DNA of 64,000 bases from Neocallimastix lanati (nom. inval.) (Eukaryota > Neocallimastigomycota > Neocallimastigomycetes > Neocallimastigales > Neocallimastigaceae), in NCBI GenBank assembly GCA_016946835.1, contig JACVTC010000022.1:1472501-1536500 (forward strand), in the 5' to 3' direction. Under the pieces are notes generated by a model. It was given only the letters and a program-made list of their open reading frames with translations. It was not told the DNA's origin and ran no database searches. Shown piece after piece: positions 33,916 through 45,800 of this stretch; position 1 is the first letter of the stretch; every line of letters starts with the position of its first letter. Both the position numbers and the translations under genes were made by a program.

Positions 33916-35665
33916 TTATTCCATTGCATTTTTCTCTATTAAATAATCAATTATTTCTTGATTATTTCTCGTTTTGGCGTAGGTTAATGGTTTCATACTA
34001 TCTTTTCCTGGTTGATTAACATTGGCACCATGATCCACTAAATATTTCACTAATTCTATATTTTCAAAACAAATTGCATGAACTAATGGAGTATTACAAC
34101 ATCCACCAATACCTTGATTATTTACATCAGCACCATGAGTTACTAAATATTTTATTATTGGCATATTTCTATATGTAATGGCTAATGCTAACGGAGTATA
34201 TCTGATATCACCTCTATTAACATCAATCTTATTCTTTATTAAGCATTCAACCATCAATAAACTTTTTTTATTTATTGCATGAATTAATGCATTGTCATAA
34301 GTTCTATAAATATCAAAATTTAAATCTTTATTATAATCTAATAAATAATCTACAATACCTATATTTTCTTTTTCAATCGCTGCTTTTAAAAGATTTTGGT
34401 ATTCATATTCATCAATATATTTATAAAGTCTTTGTTTATTATTAATAACTATAATATTTAATTTAGGATTATTTAATGATATAATTGAAGATAATAATTC
34501 TGATGTAATATCTACTTTAATATTATTTAGATCTATACCATGATTAATAAAATAATTGATAACAACTTCATTCATTTCATAAATACTATTAATGAATAAT
34601 GGTATACATCTTTCATCCTTAACGTTAATATCATAATCAGTAAAATCAATAAAAGGTATTATCATCTTGAATAATTTAGAGTTTTTTTCATAAATAATAG
34701 AATTGATAATTTCTTTTTTATTTTTTTTTTGTTATATATCTAAATAATAATTCGAGTGTATTTTCTTTTATAGAATTTAACCAATTATATTGAACATATA
34801 ATTTTTTATTTTTATTTTCAATTTTCGATTCTAATTCTTTATTAGATATACCATTTTTATTTTTTTTAGAATAAAGGAAATCCAATATAAATTCATTGTC
34901 ATACCAATAATATTTGAACATAATTTCAAGAAATTCATATTTATTATTTGTTATTAAATATTTAATAAAATCTATACTAAATTTAAATTTAATATTAATT
35001 AGAAATTTTAAGTCTTTAATGGTAAGAATTTTATTTTGAAGTGATAATATACTTATATCAATGTTATTTATTTTATAATTTATATCTGCACCACTATCTA
35101 ATAATAATTTTTTAATGGAGTCATCATTACAAGAAAATGTAGAAAGCAAAGGTGTCTTAATTATTTTATTTTCATTATCATATATATAGTAATTTAATGA
35201 ATTGTAAAAAGTGATTATAAATTTTAACATTTCAAAAGACGAATTATTTTCTATGGCATATATTAAAATATCAAAATTTTCATTATTAATATAGTTATTT
35301 TGTATATCATATTTAATTATATAATTTCTTAAATTATCAATTTTATTTGTTTTTATCATATTTTTTATATCACTTCTTAAATATTCAATATTATCAATAA
35401 GACTTAGATAAGAGTCATTAATAATAGATATTTTACTCTGTTGAAGTTTCTCAATTATTATTTTCTTATCATTTTTATTATTTTTATTTGTACAATTTTT
35501 CTCTATTAAATGAAACAATTCATTTAATATTACTTTCTTATTTCTTGAATCTTTTTCACAAAGATCTTTTATTTTTGAAAAATTATTTGTTTTTAAAGCC
35601 TTTTCATAGGAATGAATTCCATATTCAATTTTTCTTTTTTTTATAACTTTCTCTTGATAATTCAT
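33916..35665 (-). pseudogene. Ankyrin-repeat protein A, one homopolymer frameshift
   Basis: Two frames, 34718-35665 (315 aa, starts MNYQEKVIKKRK) and 33916-34665 (249 aa), together cover the length of the intact relative at 57498-59243. The break is at about 34730, where the minus strand has ten A in a row against nine in the intact copy; this gives ITKKK-stop instead of ITKKNKIEI. No other disabling change is seen. The C-terminal half has typical ankyrin repeats (TPLVHAICFENIELVKYLVDHGANVN). The N-terminal half is Ile/Asn-rich with weaker repeats (KKLLLDSGADINYK). Ankyrin repeats bind proteins; the partner is unknown. The break could be a sequencing error, in which case the gene is intact. 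Alternatively it may be a recent mutation. Confidence 0.85.
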
Positions 35666-36250
35666 TTTTGAAATTAATATTTAGAAAAAAAAAAAAAAGT
35701 AATAAAAATAAAAAAAAAGTTTATTTATTTAAAATATAAGCAAAAAAATATATATCAATTTTTATTTATAAATGTATTTTTAATGATATTTTTAATTATA
35801 TAATTTAAATGAAAATAAAAATATAATAAAAAAAATAAAAATTATAAAGTATAAAAAAAAAAAAAGAAAAGAAAAATTTAGATGTATTTATAGTATAAAA
35901 AATAAAAAAAAACTAAATCTATATTAATAAACTTTAATATATATAAAAGTAAATTTTATTGTATTTTTAATATATTCTATTAAATTTTTAATCTATTCTA
36001 TTCTATATATTTTTCTTATTTCTTCCTAAAAAATTGAATATCATTGGTAATTAAAAAAAAAAAAATAATAATAATCAATAAAAATTGGAAATTAAAAAGA
36101 TAAAAAAAAAAAAAAAAAAAAATAATTTAATAGTAATTAAAATTATTAGAAAGGACATTAATATAAATAAATTAGTATATGTATATTAAAAAATAGGATA
36201 AAATAAAAATTTATATTTAAAAATTTTTATGATGAGGTTTACGATATAAT

Positions 36251-36281
<31 letters not shown>

Positions 36282-36589
36282 GTGTAAATATTTGTCATTA
36301 AATAAATAAATAAAAAAAAAAAAATTATTTTTTAGTTTTAAAATATCTTTAATAAATTTTATTCTTTTTAAAAAATATTATAAAGCTATAAATGGAATAA
36401 AAAATTCTTTTTATTTATATAAACTTTTATATTATTACTTCCTTTATTTTTTTTTTTTTTTTTTTAAAAACAAAATAAATAAATAAAAAGTTTAAAAAAA
36501 TAGAAAAAAAAATAAGACAACATAATATAATATAATTTATAATTTCAAAGCTTAAAATTTAATTATAATTGTTGTTAATTGTCATATAT
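35666..36589. other. 5' flank of ankyrin gene A
   Basis: AT-rich with A-tracts. The phrase TTGAATATCATTGGTAATTA near 36032 recurs at about 49480 and 59588, upstream of the other ankyrin copies, so the flank belongs to the duplicated unit. Confidence 0.6.
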
Positions 36590-36997
36590 AATTTGATATA
36601 CTTTTTTTATTTTTTTTGTCTAGTTGGGTCACGTGAGCAGAAGTTGGAATTTGTAATTTTTTTTTTTTTGGACCTATGTTTATTTAGTAATTAAGGTTAT
36701 TATTAAAAATATATTTGAATTTTTTTTTTTTTTTTTTTTTGACATGATTTTTTTTAGATATTTCTTTTTTGGAAATTAAATTAATTTCAAAAAAAGAAAT
36801 ATCTAAAAATAAAATCAAAGTAGAACTGAAATTAATTTTATTTTATAAATCCCTTTATAAATAATAAATTATATATAATGTAGGGTCCATTTGTATATCG
36901 TCCTTTTTTGAACTTATCTGATTATCTTAAATAATATTGTTATTACTTTTTTTTTATTATATATAATAATATTATTATTATTATAATTATTATTATA

Positions 36998-37083
<86 letters not shown>

Positions 37084-37110
37084 TTATTATTATTATTATT
37101 AAATAATTTT
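36590..37110. repeat. Satellite unit, single copy upstream of ankyrin gene A
   Basis: Contains the conserved core GTAGGGTCCATTTGTATATC (36880) and TTATCTGATTATCTTAAATA, a TTGGAATTTG stretch, and an ATT microsatellite tail. It is the same unit that is tandemly amplified at 49709-55678 and occurs once at 59855-60372. Confidence 0.85.
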
Positions 37111-37204
37111 TATTGATATAATTTAAAAAAAATATATTTATTTTTCTTTTAATTACCAATTATATTCATTTTTTTTTAGATAAAAAATAATAAAATATGA
37201 ATAT

Positions 37205-37409
37205 AATAAAAACTAAATAAAATAAAATAAAATAAAATAAAAAAATATAATATAATATAATATAATATAATATAATATAATATAATATAATATAATATAA
37301 TATAATATAATATAATATAATATAATATAATATAATATAATATAATATAATATAATATAATATAATATAATATAATATAATATAATATAATATAATATAA
37401 TATAATATA
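37205..37409 (+). repeat. (AAAAT)n and (TATAA)n pentanucleotide microsatellites
   Basis: A short AAAAT array (37205-37240) is followed by about 32 near-perfect TATAA units (37247-37409). The array ends just before the MITE fragment at 37427. Confidence 0.95.
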
Positions 37410-37426
37410 TAATACAGATATGGGAG

Positions 37427-37605
37427 AGGTCCAAAACGCCAATTTTCACGTGATATATCAAATTTTAAGGCTTTTTAAATTAATAGTTATATGATACTAT
37501 TTTGTTGTATTATTAATTTGTAATTTTTTCTTAAAATTTATTAAATGAATAATTAAATAAATTATAATGGTTAGGTTAAAATTAATATTTTTTTACAAAA
37601 AAAAA
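37427..37605 (+). mobile_element. MITE fragment (left half)
   Basis: Starts GGGAGAGGTCCAAAACGCC and matches the left 180 bp of the complete MITE at 41217-41620, up to the A-tract after TTTTTTTACA. The right inverted repeat is absent, so this copy is truncated. Confidence 0.85.
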
Positions 37606-37667
37606 AAAAAAATAAAATATTCAAACAATTAAAAGGTTTATTTTTTGTAAAAAAAAAAAAAAAAATA

Positions 37668-37757
37668 TTAATAAAATACTTTAACAATTATATAGATTTA
37701 TTTATTTAATAAAAATATTAATAAAATACTTTAACAATTATATAGATTGATTTATTT
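37668..37757 (+). repeat. Tandem duplication of about 45 bp
   Basis: ATATTAATAAAATACTTTAA...ATTTATTTA occurs twice head to tail with one base difference (GATTTA / GATTGA). Confidence 0.8.
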
Positions 37758-37883
37758 AAACAACTATTATATAATAAATATTTTATTATATAATATTTTT
37801 AAATAATAAATAATAAATAATAAATAAATAAATAAATAATAAAATAATAAGTAATAAATAATAACATATATAATAAAATAAAT

Positions 37884-39514
37884 TATTAGAATATGTGAAA
37901 TGTATGAAATATAAGCTTCAAATGTATTGAAACATATTATAATATAAATAATGTATAAGCCACAATGTATTAATATAAAAGCATTTAATTTAGAATAATT
38001 AAGTGCCAGTAACTCTTTATCATAAAATATATTAATAAAATTGACATAATTATAAACCATAAATTCATAACTCTTAACAGATTAAGAGTCTCATCTGACT
38101 CTTAAAAAGATGCATAGCAAAAGAATCTTTTGCCGGAAACAATATTATGTCAAAAAAAAAAAATATATATATATATATATATAATTGAATTTTAAATTAT
38201 GATAAAGGTTGCTCATTATGTCAATTTTTAAGATGACTAATAAAACTGATAACTGATCAAAATGATCAAGACAGAAAAATTGAAGATATGCGTAAAATAT
38301 AAAACTGTTGATAAAAGAAGTTATTTCAGGATAAGTAAAACTCAGAAAAAAAATATAAAAATATTTATTTAAAAAGAAAAAACACGTATAAACGTATATA
38401 AAAGAAAATTATATATCTTCATACTAGAGACTCTTAATTGAAATTATAACTTGATATTTTAACAAATAAGCTTTTGGCTATTAGTAATATAATTTCTATA
38501 CATGAAGGAATCTACTATGTGATGGAGTATTTCCGCCCCATGAATATACAAAACATATTATTTAAAGTAAGTTATTTTAACGCATATTTATAAATATCAA
38601 ACGCGTATATATAAATATAAACTACAAAAATTAACCTTTAAGAAAGAATTAACTGAAATAGTGAATATTAATCAATTATGAAACAATTTATATTATTACT
38701 AATAAGTTTAAATGACTAGAATAATATAATTAATTATAAATACAATCAATTTTAATACCCCAAGATTATGATTTATCAAATACACCAATATATAATTAAC
38801 AATTTATTTTAATAGTTATCGCTAAAACTACAAAGCGAAAATATATAAAAGTTAACGCTAATCTATAAAGCGGATTATAATTATTAGTGATATAAAACCC
38901 AATATATAAGAGGTATTCAAACAAATTGCGATGGTATAATATCACCCTTCAAGAGAAAGGTTTCCATCATATATAAATGATATCTTTAAACCATATAATT
39001 ATTTTATATTAAAGATGAAATAGATTCATCTAATATTTATTAAAGGTGTAAAAATATTAAATATTTAGTTTTAGGGGGAAATTATTAGATTATAAATATA
39101 TTTAAGAAATTATTTTAGCAATTTTTAAATTAAATTAAATAATTAATATAACATAAAAAATATTTTCATCATGTAAAATTAGAGGTTAATTTAGGATAGA
39201 AATATATATAACAGTTTAATAATATCAAGTTAATAGTGTAAAATATGATAATTTTATATACACATATTCACCAGTAAACCAATTTATTCATTATTGAATA
39301 ACTAGGTTTAAGGGGGAATGTTAGAATATGTGAAACGTATGAAATATAAGCTTCAAATGTATTGAAACATATTATAATATAAATAATGTATAAGCCACAA
39401 TGTATTAATATAAAAGCATTTAATTTAGAATAATTAAGTGCCAGTAACACTTTATCATAAAATATATTAATAAAATTGACATAATTATAAACCATAAATT
39501 CATAACTCTTAACA
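37884..39514 (+). mobile_element. Non-autonomous LTR retrotransposon (1631 bp)
   Basis: Two 196-bp LTRs (37884-38079 and 39319-39514) begin TGTTAGAATATG (the 5' copy has TA for TG) and end CTCTTAACA. They differ at about three positions. The 5-bp target duplication TAAAT lies at 37879-37883 and 39515-39519. A primer-binding site begins at 38080 directly after the 5' LTR, and a polypurine tract AAGGGGGAA lies directly before the 3' LTR. The 1.24-kb interior has no long ORF, so it must borrow enzymes from another element. A second purine tract (TTAGGGGGAAA) lies at about 39069. A solo LTR of this family is at 57247-57437. Confidence 0.9.
38080..38105 (+). promoter_or_regulatory. Primer-binding site and overlapping hairpin
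   Basis: GATTAAGAGTCTCAT follows the LTR without a gap. It is complementary to the anticodon arm of tRNA-Lys(CUU) as I recall that conserved tRNA. TTAAGAGTC (38082-38090) can also pair with GACTCTTAA (38097-38105), and with ACTCTTAA at the very end of the LTR (38070-38077). Confidence 0.6.
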
Positions 39515-39519
39515 TAAAT

Positions 39520-40677
39520 ATAATAGATAATTAATAAATAATAAATAATAAATAGTTAATAAATAAACAAATAAATATTCTATTTTTCTAATTAAAAAAA
39601 TTGAAAAAATATTTTATTATATAATATTTTTATATAATAAATAATAAATAATAAATAATAACAAATATAATAAATAACAATTATAAATAATTAATAAATA
39701 AATAATAATAAATAATTAATAAATAAATAAATAAATAAATAAATAATATATAAATAAGTATTTTATTTTTCTAATTAAAAAATTTGAATAGTAAACACTA
39801 ATTTTTTATTCAGAATAAATATAAATATTTCAAATATTAAGCAGATAAAAAAAATACTTCATATTACTGTTATATTAAAAACCTATATTTTATTTATTCT
39901 GAATAATAAATAATTTAATATAAATATTAAATTACTAAAAAACTAAATATTAGAGGTTTTTTTTTAAAAAAAAAAATAAAAACTATTAATAGAACTGATG
40001 AAATCAAAGCTTTAATTGAATATTATAAAAAAAAAAAAAAAAAAAAAATTAATTTGTATTGGATGTGATGATGATGATATAGTTGAATTATGACACAATT
40101 GTAAAATTTATTTAAATAATATAAATTACTAATTTTTTATAAATTAGTATTTCTCTAACCTTTTTTAATTAAAATTATAATTTTAAAAGATATTTTTTTC
40201 ATTTTTTTTTATAAATTAAATTATAATTAAAACTGTTCCATTTGATAATAGTTATTTTTTTTATTAATATCAATATTATATTATATAGAATATCAATATT
40301 TTATATAGTTACTTTTATTATTAATAGCAGTATTAATATTATATAGTTTTTTTATTATTAATATCAATATCAATATTAATATATAGTTTTTCGTATTTTA
40401 TTAAAATTTTATTAATAAAATAAAACTAAAAATTGAAAGAAATTAAGATAAAATATAATAATAAACATTTTTAATATATTTATTTTTTTTTTTTTATTTA
40501 TTAAAAATATTAAATTATTATTTAATATTTATTTATTTATTTTATTTATATGATTATTTTTAAAAATTTTTAAGCCACATTTGTGAAATGCACAAATGCG
40601 CAATGCACATTTGCGAAATGATACATATTCAAATGAAATAATATAACAAATTATATAATTGATTTTAAAAAGAAATT
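39520..40677. other. AT-rich spacer with small palindromic cluster
   Basis: No gene. AATA microsatellites lie at 39520-39770. At 40576-40620 a G+C-richer cluster contains ATTTGTG-AAATG-CACAAAT, and CACATTTGCGAAATG echoes CACATTTGTGAAATG, a small hairpin plus repeat. Confidence 0.5.
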
Positions 40678-41216
40678 ATGAACTTAGATTATAAAATTAA
40701 TACCGGAAATTGTTTTACAAAATTCAAAGGGTATTTGACTCAAAGGCCCAGTTATTGTGATATTTGTAAAGCAAATAAACATATTACTGATGATTATGTT
40801 TACAATGCATTAAAGAATAAAAACCAATATTAATCATTCTTAGAAAGTCAAACAATTATAGAAAATGGTGAAAGAAATAATAAATTAAGACATATAGAAA
40901 TAAAATTTAATTTCAATAAAGACAATATAAAAAATAAAAAAGTAACTTTGGAATATATTAAAAAAAAGAACATGCTGACATTCCCGCTAACTGAAGTATT
41001 TAATGTACCAAAAATGACTGCTTTTTACAGTTCAAATATTTAACCAGAAAAGCATTCTAGTCTGAGGGGGAATGTTAGAATAATGTGAATTCTTTAAATA
41101 TGAAGTTAATTAAATTTAATTAAAATTATATTTATTATGCTATTTTGCTATTGATAAATTACTTAATGTTTATAATATAATATATTTTATTATTTCATTA
41201 TTGTAAATTAATTTTA
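40678..41216 (+). mobile_element. Ty1/copia deletion derivative, copy 2 (LTR interrupted)
   Basis: Same structure as the copy at 32607: a zinc knuckle region (YCDICKANKHITDD; the last Cys reads Tyr), an RNase H tail (LRHIEIKFNFNKDN, LEYIKKKNML), the purine tract CTGAGGGGGAA, and an LTR from 41073. The LTR is split twice: by the MITE at 41217-41620 and by the copia element at 41655-47186. It then resumes at 47192 and ends at about 47230. Confidence 0.8.
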
Positions 41217-41629
41217 GGGAGAGGTCCAAAACGCCAATTTTCACGTGATATATCAAATTTTAAGGCTTTTTAAATTAATAGTTATATGATACTATTTTGT
41301 TGTATTATTAATTTGTAATTTTTTTCTTAAAATTTATTAAGTGAATAATTAAATAAATTATAATGGTTAGATAAAAATAAATATTTTTTTACAAAAAAAA
41401 AAAAAATTATATAAAAATATTTTATTTTTTATTGACCTTTTTAATTTTTATTTATTTATTTATTTATTTACTTATTTATTTATACATTTATTTCTTTTTT
41501 ACTTAAAATTATATTAAATTTTATGGCGATATAATATAAATTTTAAAAGCCACAAATAAATAGATGGCTTATTAAAATTTCAAAAAAAAAAAAAAAAAAT
41601 TGGCGTTTTGGACCACATTCTTAATTTTA
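41208..41629 (+). mobile_element. Complete MITE (404 bp) with 9-bp target-site duplication
   Basis: Element 41217-41620. Its inverted ends share the core GGTCCAAAACGCCAATTTT. The direct repeat TTAATTTTA flanks it at 41208-41216 and 41621-41629. The uninterrupted LTR at 56807 reads straight through this point, which confirms the insertion. It has no coding capacity. A 9-bp duplication is typical of Mutator-like (MULE) elements, although the ends do not otherwise name the superfamily. Confidence 0.88.
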
Positions 41630-41654
41630 ATTGTATTTGTATTTAATATAATAT

Positions 41655-41837
41655 TGTGAAATGAGATAAATATCAAATATAAGAATTAATATTTAATATA
41701 TTTAACCAATAGAATTAATTATCTAAATGTATAAAATAAGCATTATGTATTTTTATTTTTATTTTTACTTAATACTTTTATAATTAAATAAATACGAAAA
41801 TATAATATAAATTGTTAATCTTTCATCTGAGTTAATA
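41655..41837 (+). repeat. 5' LTR of the copia element
   Basis: 183 bp, TGTGAAATGAG...GAGTTAATA. Preceded by target duplication AATAT. Pol II promoter elements are expected here but none is clear by eye in such AT-rich DNA. Confidence 0.92.
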
Positions 41838-41867
41838 GATTAAGAGTCTCAATCTCCTCAGATTGAG
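41838..41867 (+). promoter_or_regulatory. Primer-binding site and hairpin of the copia element
   Basis: GATTAAGAGTCTCA starts at the first base after the LTR, the same 14 bases as in the unrelated LTR element at 38080. An 8-bp perfect stem, CTCAATCT-CCTC-AGATTGAG (41848-41867), overlaps its 3' end. Confidence 0.65.
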
Positions 41868-42220
41868 CTATAACAAAAGATAAATATTTATATTTTTTTT
41901 TTTTTTTTTGGATCATATAAACAATAATATTTTTTTTGTCATAAATGTTCAAAAGTTTTAAAATTAAAAAAAAAAAAAAAAGAGAGTTTTTTTTTTAACG
42001 TTTACTCTTATATAAATTTATAACATATAACTTAAACAAAAACTATAACTCAATCTAATGTGTTCAAAATAAGAAACATATTTCAATGATATTAACTTTT
42101 TTTCAAGAAATCTTACAACATAATGTGATATTAAATTTAGATGAATTAAAAATTAAATAAACAAATACAAATATCATTTATAATAAAATATAAATAAAAA
42201 TAATAGCAAAAATATTTTGA

Positions 42221-42370
42221 GCTGAGTAAAGTCAGCAAAATGAACAAAAATACTTTGAACTGAGTAAAGTCAGCCAAATGGTTAAAAATACTCTGAGCTG
42301 AATAAAGTCAGCCAAATGAATAATAATATTATGAGCTGAGTAAAGTCAGCCAAATAATCTGAGCTGATTA
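42221..42370 (+). repeat. 38-nt periodic hairpin array in the copia leader
   Basis: GCTGA-GTAAAG-TCAGC hairpins start at 42221, 42259 (first base A), 42297 (loop ATAAAG) and 42335, each exactly 38 nt apart. A partial fifth copy (GAGCTGATTAC) lies at 42361. The linkers are A-rich and less conserved. The location between primer-binding site and gag suggests an RNA-level role such as packaging, dimerisation or translation control; this is inference. Confidence 0.85.
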
Positions 42371-42837
42371 CACAAATATAAATATAAAAAATAATAAAAA
42401 TAAAAATAAGAATAAAAAAAAAAATTTTTTTTATCAAAGAAATCATTCAATCAAATGAATAACAAAATATAATCATCCTATTTGACAAAACTAAAGATCA
42501 AAATAAAATTTCAATGAATCAAAAATAAACAATTTAAACAATAAAAATAATATAAATAACCAATCGCAAAAATCAACATTTAATAATCAGATGATATCTT
42601 TAACTAAAATATACCCAATAAAACAGGACAAAATCAGTATTCGGCATATTAAAATAATATAAACAATTCAATATAAACCCCAATCATAAACCATTCTTTA
42701 ATCAAAATTTAAATTAAAAATATAAATATAAATAGAACAAATAATAAAATAAAAAAATTATTCTATAATAATATTAAATTTATATTACGAAATACAACTA
42801 ATCCCTTAAATAAAGCAGTATTAACAATCAAAATAAT

Positions 42838-45800
42838 ATGACAAGACAAGGAAATATTAATCAACCTATTGTGATTAACGATCCCAAAACAAAGGGCATC
42901 ACTTTCAGTTACTCTGAAAATTTCAATAAAGTAATTGATCACACTCCAGAAAATTACAACAGCTGGAGAACTAGTATCCTTTACTTATTAATGATAAATA
43001 ACCTTGAAGGATACGTTGTTTCTGAAAAGGTAAAGAAGATAAGAAAAAGGAATGTTAAAGATGACCTCAGTGATTACATGGAAGATAAGTTCGATAATAA
43101 TTTAGTGTATGATAAAGACACCAACCTTCTAGACATTAAAAATGATGTCATGGTAAAATGGATCATCATTAATAGTTTAGGAGAGGAAACTAGGAAAATA
43201 ATCGAAGGACAAGGGAAAACAGCTTTCCAAACATGGAAAATCTTAGAACATTCCTTCACAAGAAGTCCAGAACGAAGAAAATTAGAAATACAAAATAAAA
43301 TAAACAATCTAAAATACAATGAAGACCAAGACATAAATATCTTTATGGCAAAACTACAAAATGCCATAGAAGAGCTTGAAAACCTAGATCACGATATTAG
43401 TGATAATATAAAAGCTGGAATACTCAACAGATCTCTACCCGAAAACCTAAGATTTATAAATGTTTTCCAATATAAAGATGATTGGAATAAACTATGTTCC
43501 TACATTAAAAATGTCATTCCTGACATTATATTCTCTAACATGAAGGAATCAATAAAACAAGAAGGATCCGATAAACAGATATTCCATATTGAACAGAAAA
43601 CTAGATTTCGTACTAATAGCAAAAAACACAATGTCAAAAGAAAATCAAATAACGGAAAATGTCATACCTGTGGAAAATTCGGTCACTTTTCAAGGGACTG
43701 TTGGCACAATAACAAACTTAAGAACAAACATAAAAATTACTTTAAATTCAAAAAACAACACTATAAAAATACCAGAAATAACCAGTTTAAAAACAAAACA
43801 TTTAGAAATACAAATAAACAAATAAACTATGTTAGTTCAAATGATAAAAACCATAATTCTGGTATTTTTTCAGAAGATTACAATTTAGAAAATGACGTTT
43901 TATTAAACTGTATCACAACTAAAATACAAAATGATTCGGAAACAAAACTTGAACAAAACAATAAAATTTCGTCTTGGATTTTAGATTCTGGAGCTTCATT
44001 ACATATCACTAATTCCATCAGTTCCCTCAAAAATTTAAAGTATTGCAATGAAAATATTGTACTCCCAAATGGTAACATAGTCACATCACATAAATGTGGT
44101 GATTTCATTGGATATTTAAATAATAATAAAGTTGTATTAAGAAACGTCCATTTTGTACCACACATAACTAAAAATATAATTTCAGTTACTAAACTCATCC
44201 AACAATATTATAAGGTCATTTTCTTTAATAACAAAAATCATTTATGTGCAACCATCTATGATCAATATGGAAACAGAATAATTAATCTATTTTCAAACGA
44301 ACAAAATACTTTCATTATTTGGTTATCAACCAATCCCATAATTTATAATAAACCAATTAATACACCTATACATCTATTTCACTTATCAAGACTATCTATC
44401 CCCGATAAAATAAAATTATGGCATAGGAGATTAGGGCATTTTTATATTAATCCCATCAAAAACAAATTATTAAAAATTGATATTAAATCAAAATGTCCTA
44501 TTTGTTCTAATTCAAAATTAAAAAATTTTCCATATAAAAGATCTATAAATAAATCTAAATCCATTTTCGAATTAATCCACATGGACCTTGTTGGGCCAGT
44601 CAATGAATCAATTCATGGAAGTAAGTATTTCCTCTCAATTCTAGATGATTTTTCACGTTATGGATGGGTCCTCTTTCTCGACAACAAAAGTGAAACGTTT
44701 GATAAATTTCACTCTTGGTATAAAGAAATCAATAATATTTTCAATAAATCTATATCTTTTATTCGTACCGATAATGGAACGGAATTCAACAATAGAAAAT
44801 TCAAAACATTCTGTACCAATAATGGGATTGTTCAACAATTTACTATCCCATATTCTCCCCAACAAAATGGTCGTGCGGAACGCTTTAATGGTATCCTTAT
44901 AAATTCTGCTAAAGCCTTATTAAACGAGGCTCAATTAAGTCACGAATTCTGGGAGTATGCTGTTGATACAGCTAACTATATACATAATAGAATACCACAC
45001 TCTGGTATCCATAACAAAATACCTTACGAAATTTTATTTAAATCAAAAGTTGATTATTCTCACTTTAAGGTTTTTGGATGTCGCGTATTTTTCTACGTTC
45101 CAAAATCTTTTCGAAATAAATTTGACAATAATGCTTTACCAGGCATTTTCCTGGGTTATCATCCGTATTCTTCAGCTTATAAAATTCTTAATTTGTCTTC
45201 CAATAAAATTATTCTTTCCCGCTCTGTTGAATTTTTTGAAAATAACCCTGGCAATTCTAAAATCACTTCTTCCATCCCCAAGGATTTCTACTATTTTATT
45301 CCCAATTCCGAAATCAGGGGGAGCGACTTACTCAGTAATAATGATTCCAAAAGATTCAACCATTATAACTTTTTTAACAATAACAATAACAATAACAATA
45401 ACAATAACAATAACAATAACAATAACAATAACAATAACAATAACAATAACAATAACAATAACAATAACAATAACAATAACAATAACAATAACAATAACAA
45501 TAACAATAACAATAACAATAACAATAACAATAACAATAACAATAACAATAACAATAACAATAACAATAACAATAACAATAACAATAACAATAACAATAAC
45601 AATAATAATAATAATAACAATAACAATAACAATAATAATAACAATAATAATAATAATATCAATACAAATAACGAAGTAATAAATGCAATATACAACAATT
45701 CAATAAATGACAAAAGACCAAAACTAACAAATCACAAATCATCTACACCAAAAACTCACAATAATACAAACTTAAAAGAACCAAAAGATTTTTATGACAT

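Noticed and set aside
37176-37461. Overlapping Ile/Leu/Tyr-rich minus-strand frames
   Set aside because: Pure translation of the TATAA pentanucleotide array.
37767-38060. Minus-strand frame of 97 residues, with a near-identical partner at 39268-39495
   Set aside because: Both lie within the two LTRs of the same retroelement, so the similarity reflects LTR identity and not a gene family.
44957-45713. Thr/Ile and poly-Leu frames overlapping the copia polyprotein
   Set aside because: Alternative-frame and antisense readings of the AACAAT repeat.
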